Source of the DNA: Streptomyces aidingensis
GTDB taxonomy: Bacteria; Actinomycetota; Actinomycetes; Streptomycetales; Streptomycetaceae
Direction of reading: 5' to 3'
NCBI RefSeq assembly: GCF_900112355.1
Contig: NZ_FOLM01000001.1
Span: 293,276-357,275 of the forward strand
Length of the DNA: 64,000 nt
The notes beneath the pieces are model-generated. The model was not told where the DNA came from. It did no database searches and was given only the letters and a program-made list of their open reading frames with translations. Of the stretch, positions 21,748-31,212 are shown one piece after another. A program made the position numbers and the translations under genes. Position 1 is the stretch's first letter; each line of letters starts with the position of its first letter.

Positions 21748-22206
21748 TCAGCGGATGTTCGGGTCGAAGGTGAAGATCACCAGGGTGCCCAGCACGATGG
21801 TGAACGCGGCCGCCGTGTAGAGCAGCATCTTCAGCCAGAAGCGGGTGCCGTCCCGCTGCGCGTAGTCGTTGATGATGGTGCGCAGACCGGTGGTGCCGTG
21901 CAGCATGGCCAGCCACAGCATCAGCAGGTCCCAGACCTGCCAGAAGGGCGAGGCCCAGCGGCCGGCCACAAAGGCGAAGCTGACCTTGGAGACGCCGCCG
22001 TCCAGCACGAGCTGGATCAGCAGATGGCCCAGCACCAGCACCACCAGCAGGATGCCGGAGAGCCGCATGAAGACCCAGGCGTACATCTCGTAGTTGGTGC
22101 GGGTGGCGCGCGGGCTGCGGCGGGTGCGGGCGCGCGGCGGGTCGATGCGCGGCGCGGGGTTGTCGGGGCCGAACCCCTGCGTGTCGTCGGTGATCAGGGT
22201 GGACAT
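21748..22206 (-). CDS. sdhD: Succinate dehydrogenase hydrophobic membrane anchor subunit
   Basis: 152 residues with an Arg-rich cytoplasmic N-terminus followed by three predicted membrane helices ([53 protein letters not shown]). His residues in the first two helices are candidate heme ligands. It anchors SdhAB and takes part in menaquinone binding. It starts 6 bp after sdhC ends, in the conserved sdhCDAB order. Confidence 0.93.
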   Translation of the reverse strand: MSTLITDDTQGFGPDNPAPRIDPPRARTRRSPRATRTNYEMYAWVFMRLSGILLVVLVLGHLLIQLVLDGGVSKVSFAFVAGRWASPFWQVWDLLMLWLAMLHGTTGLRTIINDYAQRDGTRFWLKMLLYTAAAFTIVLGTLVIFTFDPNIR

Positions 22207-22212
22207 CGTTCA

Positions 22213-22593
22213 TCAGCTCCCGAACAGCTCGCGGAAGGCGTGGCCGAGGACCGGGTACGCGGCTCCGGCCATCAGCAGCGCCCACAGGCCGAGCACGGCC
22301 CAGAGCATCTGCTTCTGGTAGCGGGCGCCCTTGTTCCAGAAGTCCACCGCGACCACTCGCAGGCCGTTGAGGGCGTGGAAGAGGACTGCGGCGACCAGGC
22401 CGTATTCCATGAAGGCGACGATCGGCGTCTTGTACACGGCGATGGTGTCGTCGTACGCCTCGGGCGACACGCGGACGAGCGAGGTATCAAGCACATGAAC
22501 GAACAGGAAGAAAAAGACGAGGACACCGGTGACTCGGTGAGCCACCCATGACCACATGCCTTCCCGGCCGCGGTACAGCGTTCCTGCCGGCAC
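22213..22593 (-). CDS. sdhC: Succinate dehydrogenase cytochrome b556 subunit
   Basis: 126 residues with three membrane helices and the family N-terminal pattern WSWVAHRVTGVLVFFFLFVH (Arg/Ser quinone-site region and heme His). It is the first gene of sdhCDAB, the complex II that feeds electrons from the TCA cycle into menaquinone. It is divergent from a sigma factor gene across 636 bp, so its promoter lies in that region; a TAGCAT -10-like box occurs on the minus strand near 22694, but no clear -35 element was found. Confidence 0.93.
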   Translation of the reverse strand: MPAGTLYRGREGMWSWVAHRVTGVLVFFFLFVHVLDTSLVRVSPEAYDDTIAVYKTPIVAFMEYGLVAAVLFHALNGLRVVAVDFWNKGARYQKQMLWAVLGLWALLMAGAAYPVLGHAFRELFGS

Positions 22594-23229
22594 GGAAAAA
22601 CCCTCCGGGAGCGGATGTCAGGGCCGGTCGGCCAGCTCCTTGGCGAGGGGACGTCCGCCGGGCCCGGCCGGATACGGTCCACCGGCCGCCGACATGCTAC
22701 CGACGGCATCCCGGCCGGCTTTGCCCGCCCCCCTGAAGTGTGATCAATCAGGCACGGATGGCTGAGTTGCCGCCCCCTTGCGCCGGCCGTGGGGATGCGC
22801 TCGGCGGACGCGTTGCCGGACGCATTGCCTGACGGGGTGCGGGGGCCGCGCCCGGCGTCGCGGCTGCGAACCCGCGAACCCGTGCCGGGGCGGCCCGGCG
22901 GAGGGGCGCCCGGCGTGCGCGCGGCACGGGCGGGAACGGGGCAGCCGGGGCCGCCACCCCCCACAGGAGAGACCCCGGCTGCCACGGGCGCGCGAGCCCC
23001 GCGGCGCTCGCGTCCACGTTGGGTTCAGCGCCGTGCGCCGCCATTGTGTTACTGACCGGCCCGCCGCCCCCCGGGCCCCGGAATGGCCGGGCACCGACGG
23101 TCGGTGGATGGGGCATGGACGTGCAGGCGTCCGTCGCGTAGCGTACAACTCACAGAGACACACGGTTACCAGCTCTGCGACAGTATGCGGTCACACTTGC
23201 GGTCACACCGTGAAGAGGGGCGGGTTCGA
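22594..23229. other. Long divergent intergenic region between sdhC and an ECF sigma gene
   Basis: 636 bp without a convincing gene; the overlapping open frames have no family features and no ribosome sites. It must hold the sdh promoter (minus) and the sigma-factor promoter (plus). The centre (about 22780-23060) is very GC-rich. The last 90 bp are less so and contain a pair of direct repeats described separately. Confidence 0.6.
23186..23208 (+). repeat. Direct repeat TGCGGTCACAC x2 upstream of the ECF sigma gene
   Basis: TGCGGTCACAC occurs at 23186-23196 and again at 23198-23208, 12 bp apart (just over one helical turn), 22 bp before the sigma-factor start. The spacing and position suit a regulator-binding site or a -35-proximal element. 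No regulator can be named. Confidence 0.6.
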
Positions 23230-23853
23230 GTGCAGGGGGCAGACAGTGAGCTCAGCGACGCCGTGCTCGCGGCGCAGCGGGGCGATGAGAGGGCCTTCGG
23301 CCGGGTCTTCCGGGCTCTCCATCCACGGCTGCTGGGCTACGTGCGGACCATCGTCGCCGGACCGGATGCCGAGGACGTCACGGCCGAGGCATGGCTGCAC
23401 ATATCGCGGGATCTGGGGCGTTTCCACGGTGACGCGGACCGGTTCCGCGGCTGGACCACCAGAATCGCGCGCAACCGGGCCCTGGACCATCTGCGGGCGC
23501 ACGGCCGCAGACCTGTCGAGCTGGCCGACGACGCGGCGTTCGCCGAGCTGCCGGCCGCCGCGGACACCGCGGAGGAGGCGCTGGCGGCGGTCGCCACCGA
23601 CCGTGCCGTGGCGCTCGTCGGCACCCTGCCCCGGGAGCAGGCCGGCGCGGTGATGCTGCGCACCATGATGGGGCTGGACGCCAAGCAGGCGGGCGTACTG
23701 CTGGGCTGCCGGCCGGGCGCGGTGCGCACCGCCGCGCACCGCGGGCTGCGGCGGCTGGCCAAGGTGCTGGCCGAGACGCCGGAGGCCGCCCGGGGCCGGG
23801 AGGCGGCCCTGCCCGGCCCGCGCGTGCCGCAGATGTCCGTCCGGCACCGCTGA
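23230..23853 (+). CDS. RNA polymerase ECF-type sigma factor
   Basis: 207 residues. Region 2 is at about 15-85 (LSDAVLAAQRGDERAFGRVF, AEDVTAEAWLHISRDL, FRGWTTRIARNRALDHLR). Region 4 is at about 130-185 (LPREQAGAVMLRTMMGLDAK, GCRPGAVRTAAHRGLRRL). Both are arranged as in group-4 sigma factors. No anti-sigma gene is adjacent. The GTG at 23230 follows GAAGAGGGG. The open frame runs upstream to 23083, but sigma homology begins just after the GTG. Region 4 reads LGCRPGAVRTAAHR rather than the common VGTVKSR type. Confidence 0.88.
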   Translation: MQGADSELSDAVLAAQRGDERAFGRVFRALHPRLLGYVRTIVAGPDAEDVTAEAWLHISRDLGRFHGDADRFRGWTTRIARNRALDHLRAHGRRPVELADDAAFAELPAAADTAEEALAAVATDRAVALVGTLPREQAGAVMLRTMMGLDAKQAGVLLGCRPGAVRTAAHRGLRRLAKVLAETPEAARGREAALPGPRVPQMSVRHR

Positions 23854-24269
23854 GACCGCCGCCGCGTTCCGCGCCGCATCGCGGCCCGCCGCCGTCCGGG
23901 CTCGGGCCCGGCTCGCGGGGCGCTCGCGGCAGCGCCGGTGCCAATGTGCGCACGTTCCCGAGTGGTAACGGTTTCGGAGCGGGGAACGCTGTAGATAACA
24001 GGCCGACTGGTCATCGGCCGTCCGGGCCCCCCGGGGTTCCCCCCGTGCCCGCGGGGCGCCCATGCGCGGGCGGGGCATTTCCCCCTTGTCCCGCCCGCGC
24101 GCTGCGGCCGGCCGAGCGGCGCACGGCACCGGTACGGCCCTTCCGTGGCACTTTGCACATGTGAGTTCTTCATGTGACTGAACTCCCAGCCGGCGCCTCT
24201 CGCACCCGTCGCTGACCCCTCGCTACAGTCCGTCGCTGAGGGTCCATCCACGGCGGGAGGGAACAGAAC
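23854..24269. other. Intergenic region before the acyl-CoA mutase
   Basis: 416 bp, no supported gene. A TAGATAAC-type A/T-rich patch lies near 23990 and a TACAGT -10-like box near 24222. The latter lies about 48 bp before the mutase start and is the better promoter candidate; no clear -35 element is visible. CATGTGA occurs twice near 24158-24178. No riboswitch-like structure, in particular no cobalamin-type element, was recognised. Confidence 0.5.
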
Positions 24270-25853
<1,584 letters not shown>

Positions 25854-26059
25854 CGGCGGCGGCCGGCCGCCGGAATGACACCGGGTGAACATGGCCCACC
25901 CGCTTTCGGGGCTAAACATGGCCGGTACATAAACCGTCGTGGGGGGCAGGTGAAAACTCCCCTCCCACGTGGCCGGTTGGGTGGGTTTTTGCCTGCTGTT
26001 CATGTGGGCGTGCTGGGAAGTTGATGCAACGTGCCCCCGGAGCGCCTAGTTTCTCTAGT

Positions 26060-27514
26060 GTGCCCGTAACGTCTGCCGCTCCGCGGCGCGTGGCCGTGCT
26101 GGCGGATTCCGACACCCGGTGGAAGTGGGGGGCGCTCACCGCGCGTCGTCTCGCTCCGGGGGCGGAACTCCACGGCTATCTGCTCCGCGGCCGTGCCACG
26201 CCCTCCGCCCGTCAGCTCGCCGAGACCGGTGTGTCCGCGGCGGTGCTTCGCGAGACCAGCCTGGCCGGCCTGGTGGAGGAAGTGGCCCCGGAAGCCGGGC
26301 GGGAGGCGTCGGGGGAGGCGGCCGGGTACGACCTGCTGCTGCTCGCCTGCGTGGGGCACACCGTGCAGGCCGCGCTGCACGCGCTGGCCCGCCGCTGGCC
26401 GTCCGCCGCCCACCGGCCGGTCCTCGCCACCGGCTATGTGGGCGTTGTGTACGAAAAGCTGGTGCAGGGCCTGCTGCTGCGCCACGGCGCCGATCTGGTG
26501 CTCGCCAACAGCCCGCACGACGCCGCGCGGTTCCGCGAGGTCTACCGCGGGGTGGGCGCCGAGGGCGACCCGGTCACACCCTGCGCCCTGCCCTTTCTCG
26601 GCGGGCCGCGCCACGACCCCGGGGCCGTGGGCCGCGGCGAGCGGCCCTTCCGCGTCGTTTTCGCGGTGCAGCCCTCGGTGCCCGAGACCCGCCGGGAGCG
26701 CGGCTATCTGCTGGACCGCGCGGTGGCCCATGCCCGCCGCCACCCCGAGCGGGAGGTGCTGCTCAAGCTGCGCAGCAGGCCCGGTGAGCACACCACCCAT
26801 GTGGAAGAGGTGCCCTACCAGCGGCTGGTGGACAAACTGCCCGGCAGCAGCGTGCCGGACAACTTCCGGCTGGCCTACGGCCGGATGGACGAGGTGCTGG
26901 ACACCACCGACCTGCTGGTCACGGTCAGCTCCACGGCCGCGCTGGAGGCGCTGTGCCGGGGCATCCCCACCGCCGTCCTGACCGACCTGGGCATCCGGGA
27001 GCCGCTGGGCAACCACTACTACGCCGGCTCCGGCTGCTACGCCTCCTGGGACCGGCTCGACGACGGCGGGCTTCCGGTGCCCGACCCCCGCTGGCTGGCC
27101 GACCAGGGTGTCTCCCCGGACCCCGGAGCCGCCGGCGGCGGCAGCGCGGAAGGCGACGGGGAAGGGGACGGAGACGGGGAAGGGAACGCGGGGGAGGACC
27201 CGGTCGACCGGGCGTTCGCCGTGGCCCGGGCCCGGCTGGCCGCGCTGATGGTGCGGTCCCGGCACGAAGGACTGCCGCCGCCGGCGCCCTACTACACCGC
27301 GCGCACCGCACCCGGCTATCTGCCCGGCCTGCTGGCCCGGCACGGCCTGGACCCCAAGGGCGAGCCGCTGCCCGGCTACCGGGACCCCGGGGCCGCGGCC
27401 GGCCGCGGCCTCAGGGCCGCCGGCCGCCGGCTGGCGCACCGGACCGCCCGCGGCGCCTACCGCGTCGCGGTGCAGCGGGTCGCCCCGGCCGTCCGCCGCT
27501 GGGGCCGGATGTGA
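26060..27514 (+). CDS. Putative glycosyltransferase (DUF6716-like), first gene of the nonulosonate locus
   Basis: About 484 residues from the GTG at 26060. The N-terminus RRVAVLADSDTRWKWGALTA and the later LVLANSPHDAARFREVY, HVEEVPYQRLVDKL and STAALEALCRGIPTAVLTD (donor-site-like segment) suggest a GT-B fold polymer glycosyltransferase. A low-complexity insert of GEGDGDG type interrupts it near residues 355-380. No Shine-Dalgarno is visible; a TAGTTT box ending 7 bases before the GTG makes a leaderless mRNA plausible. The CMP-nonulosonate synthetase, nonulosonate synthase and a polysialyltransferase-like gene follow on the same strand, so it probably helps build the same polymer. Confidence 0.75.
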   Translation: MPVTSAAPRRVAVLADSDTRWKWGALTARRLAPGAELHGYLLRGRATPSARQLAETGVSAAVLRETSLAGLVEEVAPEAGREASGEAAGYDLLLLACVGHTVQAALHALARRWPSAAHRPVLATGYVGVVYEKLVQGLLLRHGADLVLANSPHDAARFREVYRGVGAEGDPVTPCALPFLGGPRHDPGAVGRGERPFRVVFAVQPSVPETRRERGYLLDRAVAHARRHPEREVLLKLRSRPGEHTTHVEEVPYQRLVDKLPGSSVPDNFRLAYGRMDEVLDTTDLLVTVSSTAALEALCRGIPTAVLTDLGIREPLGNHYYAGSGCYASWDRLDDGGLPVPDPRWLADQGVSPDPGAAGGGSAEGDGEGDGDGEGNAGEDPVDRAFAVARARLAALMVRSRHEGLPPPAPYYTARTAPGYLPGLLARHGLDPKGEPLPGYRDPGAAAGRGLRAAGRRLAHRTARGAYRVAVQRVAPAVRRWGRM

Positions 27515-27633
27515 GAACTCCCGCTCCGCCCGCCCCGTGAACTTCCCGGTTCCGCCATTCGTTTTGCCGCAGGAACCAACCCCCAGAGCCGAAGAGTCGT
27601 AGTGCCGAGCAACCAAGGAACCAGGGACGAGCG

Positions 27634-28869
27634 ATGACCACTCAGGTGCTTGCCGTGATCCCCGCGCGCGGGGGGTCCAAGGGCGTGCCGGGCAAGAATC
27701 TCGCCACGGTCGGCGGCGTGCCGCTGGTCGTCCGCGCCGTGCGGGCCTGCCGCGCCGCCCGGCTGGTCACCGGTGTGGTGGTCTCCACCGACGACGCGGG
27801 CATCGCGGCTGCCGCCCGCGGGGCCGGCGCCGAGGTGGCCGAGCGCCCGGCGGACATCTCCGGTGACACCGCCACCAGCGAATCGGCCGTGCTGCACGCC
27901 ATGGACGAGTGGGAGCGGCGCCACGGCACCGCCGTGCAGGTGGTGCTGCTGGTGCAGTGCACCAGCCCGTTCCTCACCCCCGAGGACGTCGACGGGGTCG
28001 CCGCCGCGGTCCGGGACGGCGCCGACACCGCGCTCACCGCGGCCCCCTTCCACGGTTTTCTCTGGCGGGCGGACTCCGCCGCGGGCGGCGGCGCCGACGG
28101 CGTCAACCACGACCGCGGCCACCGCCCGCGCCGCCAGGACCGCCCCGAGGACCTGCTGGAGACCGGCGCCGCCTACGCCATGCGGGCGGCCGGTTTCCGC
28201 AGCCGGCGGCACCGGTTCTTCGGCCGCACCGAGCCGGTGCGGACCGATCCGGCCCGGGTGCTGGAGATCGACGACCCGCACGACCTCGCCCGGGCCCGCG
28301 CCCTGGCCCCGCTGCTGGACGGCGCCGAAGGCCCCGCGGCCGAGGGCGCCGGCACCGCCGCGCCGCCGCCCGGCTCGGGCATCCGCCCGACCCGGGAGGA
28401 CATCGACGCGGTGGTGCTCGATTTCGACGGCACCCAGACCGACGACCGGGTGCTCGTCGACTCCGAGGGACGGGAGCTGGTCGCGGTGCACCGCGGCGAC
28501 GGCCTGGGCATCGCCGCGCTGCGCCGGGCCGGGCTGCCGCTGCTGATCCTGTCCACCGAGGAGAACCCGGTCGTCGCCGCCCGGGCGCGCAAGCTGCGCG
28601 TTCCCGTGCTGCACGGCATCGACCGCAAGGACCTCGCGCTCAAGCAGTGGTGCGAGGAACAGGCCATCGCCCCCGAACGAGTGCTCTACGCCGGAAACGA
28701 CGTCAACGACCTGCCCTGTTTTCATCTGGTCGGCTGGCCGGTCGCGGTCGCCGGCGCCCATGACGTCGTCCGCGCCGCGGCGCGCGCCGTCACCGCCGCC
28801 CCGGGTGGGGCGGGCGCGATCCGCGAGATCGCCTCGTGGATTCTCGGAAAGGAACTCATCGCGTCATGA
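27634..28869 (+). CDS. CMP-nonulosonate (sialic acid/Kdn-type) cytidylyltransferase fused to a HAD phosphatase
   Basis: 411 residues, two domains. Residues 1-230 are a CMP-sialate synthetase: VIPARGGSKGVPGKNL nucleotide loop, VSTDD, QCTSPF and the late EIDDPHDLARA. Residues ~255-411 are a KdsC-type HAD phosphatase: VVLDFDGTQTDD (Asp nucleophile and acid/base Asp), LSTE, DRKDLALKQW and YAGNDVNDLPCF. The HAD half could remove the 9-phosphate from the nonulosonate before the other half activates it with CTP. The ATG has AGGGACGAG upstream. It overlaps the synthase gene by 4 bases (ATGA). Confidence 0.9.
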   Translation: MTTQVLAVIPARGGSKGVPGKNLATVGGVPLVVRAVRACRAARLVTGVVVSTDDAGIAAAARGAGAEVAERPADISGDTATSESAVLHAMDEWERRHGTAVQVVLLVQCTSPFLTPEDVDGVAAAVRDGADTALTAAPFHGFLWRADSAAGGGADGVNHDRGHRPRRQDRPEDLLETGAAYAMRAAGFRSRRHRFFGRTEPVRTDPARVLEIDDPHDLARARALAPLLDGAEGPAAEGAGTAAPPPGSGIRPTREDIDAVVLDFDGTQTDDRVLVDSEGRELVAVHRGDGLGIAALRRAGLPLLILSTEENPVVAARARKLRVPVLHGIDRKDLALKQWCEEQAIAPERVLYAGNDVNDLPCFHLVGWPVAVAGAHDVVRAAARAVTAAPGGAGAIREIASWILGKELIAS

Positions 28870-29810
28870 CCCCTGCCACCGCACCCCGTCTGCGCACCTT
28901 CGGCGACCGGGAGGTCGGTCCCGGCCGTCCCGTCTACATCACCGGTGAGATCGGCATCAACCACAACGGCGATCTGGAGAACGCGTTCGCGCTCATCGAC
29001 GCGGCCGTGGACGCGGGCTGTGACGCCGTGAAGTTCCAGAAGCGCACGCCCGAGATCTGCACCCCGCGCGACCAGTGGGAGCTGGAGCGGGACACCCCCT
29101 GGGGGCGGATGACCTACATCGAGTACCGGCACCGGGTGGAGTTCGGCGAGGAGGAGTACCGCGCGGTCGACGAGTACTGCCGCCGCAAGGGCATCCACTG
29201 GTTCGCCTCCCCGTGGGACACCGAGGCGGTGGCCTTCCTGGAGCAGTTCGACCTGCCCGCGCACAAGGTCGCCTCGGCCTCGCTGACCGACGACGAGCTG
29301 CTGCGCGCGCTGCGCGCCACCGGCCGCACCGTCGTGCTGTCCACCGGGATGTCCAACCCGCAGCAGATCCGCCACGCGGTGGAGGTGCTGGGCAGCGAGA
29401 ACATCCTGCTCTGCCACGCCACCAGCACCTACCCGGCCAAGGCCGCCGAGCTGAATCTGCGGGTGATCAACACCCTCCAGGCCGAGTACCCGAACGTGCC
29501 GATCGGCTACTCCGGGCACGAGACCGGGCTCCAGACCACGCTGGCCGCGGTCGCGCTGGGCGCGGTGTTCGTGGAGCGGCACATCACCCTGGACCGGGCC
29601 ATGTGGGGCTCGGACCAGGCGGCCTCGGTGGAGCCGCAGGGCCTGAACCGGCTGGTCCGCGACATCCGGATCATCGAGGAGTCGCTGGGGGACGGCGTGA
29701 AGAAGGTCTATGACAGCGAGCTGGCTCCGATGAAGAAGCTGCGCCGTGTCAAGGGCGTGGTGGCCGAGCGGCAGGACGCCGTGACCGGCACCGAGCCCGC
29801 GATGGTCTGA
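28866..29810 (+). CDS. Nonulosonate synthase, NeuB/SpsE family
   Basis: 314 residues. NeuB-family landmarks: YITGEIGINHNGDLENA, DAVKFQKRTPE, CHATSTYPA, IGYSGHETG and VERHITLDRAMWGSDQ. The family condenses PEP with a hexosamine or hexose (phosphate) to make a nine-carbon acid such as Neu5Ac, legionaminate or Kdn. Unlike many NeuB proteins there is no C-terminal SAF/antifreeze-like domain, consistent with the shorter 9-phosphate-synthase-like forms. With the fused HAD phosphatase next door, a 9-phosphate product (for example Kdn-9-P from mannose-6-P) is a reasonable inference. Coupled to the preceding gene. Confidence 0.9.
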   Translation: MTPATAPRLRTFGDREVGPGRPVYITGEIGINHNGDLENAFALIDAAVDAGCDAVKFQKRTPEICTPRDQWELERDTPWGRMTYIEYRHRVEFGEEEYRAVDEYCRRKGIHWFASPWDTEAVAFLEQFDLPAHKVASASLTDDELLRALRATGRTVVLSTGMSNPQQIRHAVEVLGSENILLCHATSTYPAKAAELNLRVINTLQAEYPNVPIGYSGHETGLQTTLAAVALGAVFVERHITLDRAMWGSDQAASVEPQGLNRLVRDIRIIEESLGDGVKKVYDSELAPMKKLRRVKGVVAERQDAVTGTEPAMV

Positions 29811-29841
29811 GCCACCGACACCCCGGGGGGAGCCCGCGCCC

Positions 29842-31023
29842 ATGACCCGACCCGACCCCGCCGCCGAGGGCGGCGGCCCGGAGCACGGCGCCGCCGCTCC
29901 GGCCGGCGTCCCCGCAGCCGACCGGCGGGCTCCCGGCGAGTCCGGCACCGCCGGCGGCCCGGGAGCCGCCGCCGGGGCGCGGGCCGCGGATGCCGGCGCG
30001 GTGGCTCTGGTGGAGAGCCCGGTGCAGTTGCTCAATGTGCTGGAGTGGGCCCTGGGCCAGGGGGACATCCTGCTGCACGTGGTGGTGCTGCCGCCGCGCG
30101 AGGCCGGCGCCCGGGGCCAGCTGCGCCGGATGGCACGGCTGGCCCAGGAGGCCGGTCACCGGGTGGTCTGGCGGGAGGTCCGCTCGGGCGGCTCCGGCAT
30201 CCGCAGCCTGCCCGGGCTGGCCGCCCGGCTGCGCGGGGCGAGGCTGCTGCTGATAGGGGATCCCTTCTCCCGCTGGATCCAGCTGCTGCTCGCGCTGTCG
30301 GATCCGCGCGAGGTGGTGGTGGTGGACGACGGCACCGCCACCATGGAGTTCGCCGGCCAACTGGCCCGCGGCGAGCGGCTGGTGCGCTGGCACCGCAGGC
30401 CGTCCCGCGGGCCGGGGGCCACGGTCTTCGCCCCCGTGGCCCGGCGCGCCGTCACCCGGCTGCTGCCGCAGCCCGGGCGGCGCCGGGTGGAGGTCTTCAG
30501 CGCCATGCCGGTCGAGGTGCCGGACGGGATACAGGTGATCCCCAACGACTTCCCCTGGACCCGGGACCACTTCGGCCCGCCGGCCGTCCTCCCCGGCGCG
30601 GACCTGGTCGGCACCTCGCTGGTGGAGACCGGCGTGGTCCGCGAGGACGACTACCTGGCCGCGGTGACCGCCCTGACCAAGCGCTACGGCATCACCCGCT
30701 ACTTCGCCCACCGCCGGGAGCGGGCGGCCAAGCTGCGCCGGGTGGCGCTGGAGTCCGGCCTGGAGATCATCCGCCCCGATCTGCCGCTGGAGCTGGTGGC
30801 CCGGCGCGGCCCGGTCGCCGCCCATGTGCTGAGCTTTCCCTCCACCGTGGTGCACACCCTGCCGCAGGTGCTGGCCGACACCCCGGTGAAGGTCAGCGTC
30901 TGCGAGGTGGACGACGACTGGCTGACCGAGCGGGCCTCACCGCGCGCCAGGGTCTTCCTGGCCTCCGTCACCCGCACCGCCAGCGGGGTGCACGGTCTGG
31001 CCACCCTGTCCGCCCTGCCCTGA
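29842..31023 (+). CDS. Polysialyltransferase-like glycosyltransferase
   Basis: 393 residues. After a Gly/Ala/Pro-rich N-terminus (about 1-50) comes VALVESPVQLLNVLEWA, typical of the bacterial alpha-2,8-polysialyltransferase/GT52-like families, then LLIGDPFSRW, VVVDDGTATMEFA and HVLSFPSTVVHTLPQVL (a late His-Ser segment like the HP/S motifs of these enzymes). It is the last gene of the locus, 31 bp after the synthase with GGGGGG before its ATG, and would transfer the CMP-activated nonulosonate into a polymer. Family call from motif resemblance, not alignment. Confidence 0.75.
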   Translation: MTRPDPAAEGGGPEHGAAAPAGVPAADRRAPGESGTAGGPGAAAGARAADAGAVALVESPVQLLNVLEWALGQGDILLHVVVLPPREAGARGQLRRMARLAQEAGHRVVWREVRSGGSGIRSLPGLAARLRGARLLLIGDPFSRWIQLLLALSDPREVVVVDDGTATMEFAGQLARGERLVRWHRRPSRGPGATVFAPVARRAVTRLLPQPGRRRVEVFSAMPVEVPDGIQVIPNDFPWTRDHFGPPAVLPGADLVGTSLVETGVVREDDYLAAVTALTKRYGITRYFAHRRERAAKLRRVALESGLEIIRPDLPLELVARRGPVAAHVLSFPSTVVHTLPQVLADTPVKVSVCEVDDDWLTERASPRARVFLASVTRTASGVHGLATLSALP

Positions 31024-31154
31024 GCCGGGGCCCGGCTCCGGGCACAACCGCGCCCGGACGGCGGGGAGTTGGATGTAAAGATCAGTGAGTGTTGCAGGAG
31101 TGGCGCGCGTCTCAATCTGCGGACTCAAGGGAAATCCGAGGTTCTACCCCTTAC

Positions 31155-31185
31155 TCTGACCGGGTATGCGCGGAGCAATCGATAA
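31155..31185 (+). promoter_or_regulatory. Candidate promoter of the M20 amidohydrolase gene
   Basis: CTGACC (31155-31160) and GATAAT (31180-31185) are separated by 19 bp. GATAAT is one of the closest -10 matches in this window. The implied start, near 31192, leaves a leader of about 20 bases to the ATG at 31213. The -35 spacing is longer than ideal. Confidence 0.45.
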
Positions 31186-31212
31186 TCTGTCGTCCTCGCG
31201 GGTGAAGTTCTC

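Noticed and set aside
22740..23170. Several small frames in the sdhC-sigma intergenic region
   Set aside because: Arg/Pro-rich translations, no Shine-Dalgarno, no family resemblance; likely composition effects.
23215..23235. tRNA T-arm-like GGTTCGAGT string
   Set aside because: No acceptor stem, anticodon arm or D-arm can be drawn around it; it is the ribosome site and start of the sigma gene.
23854..24269. Cobalamin riboswitch before the B12-dependent mutase
   Set aside because: No recognisable B12-box (GCCACTG-like) sequence was found in the 416-bp leader region.
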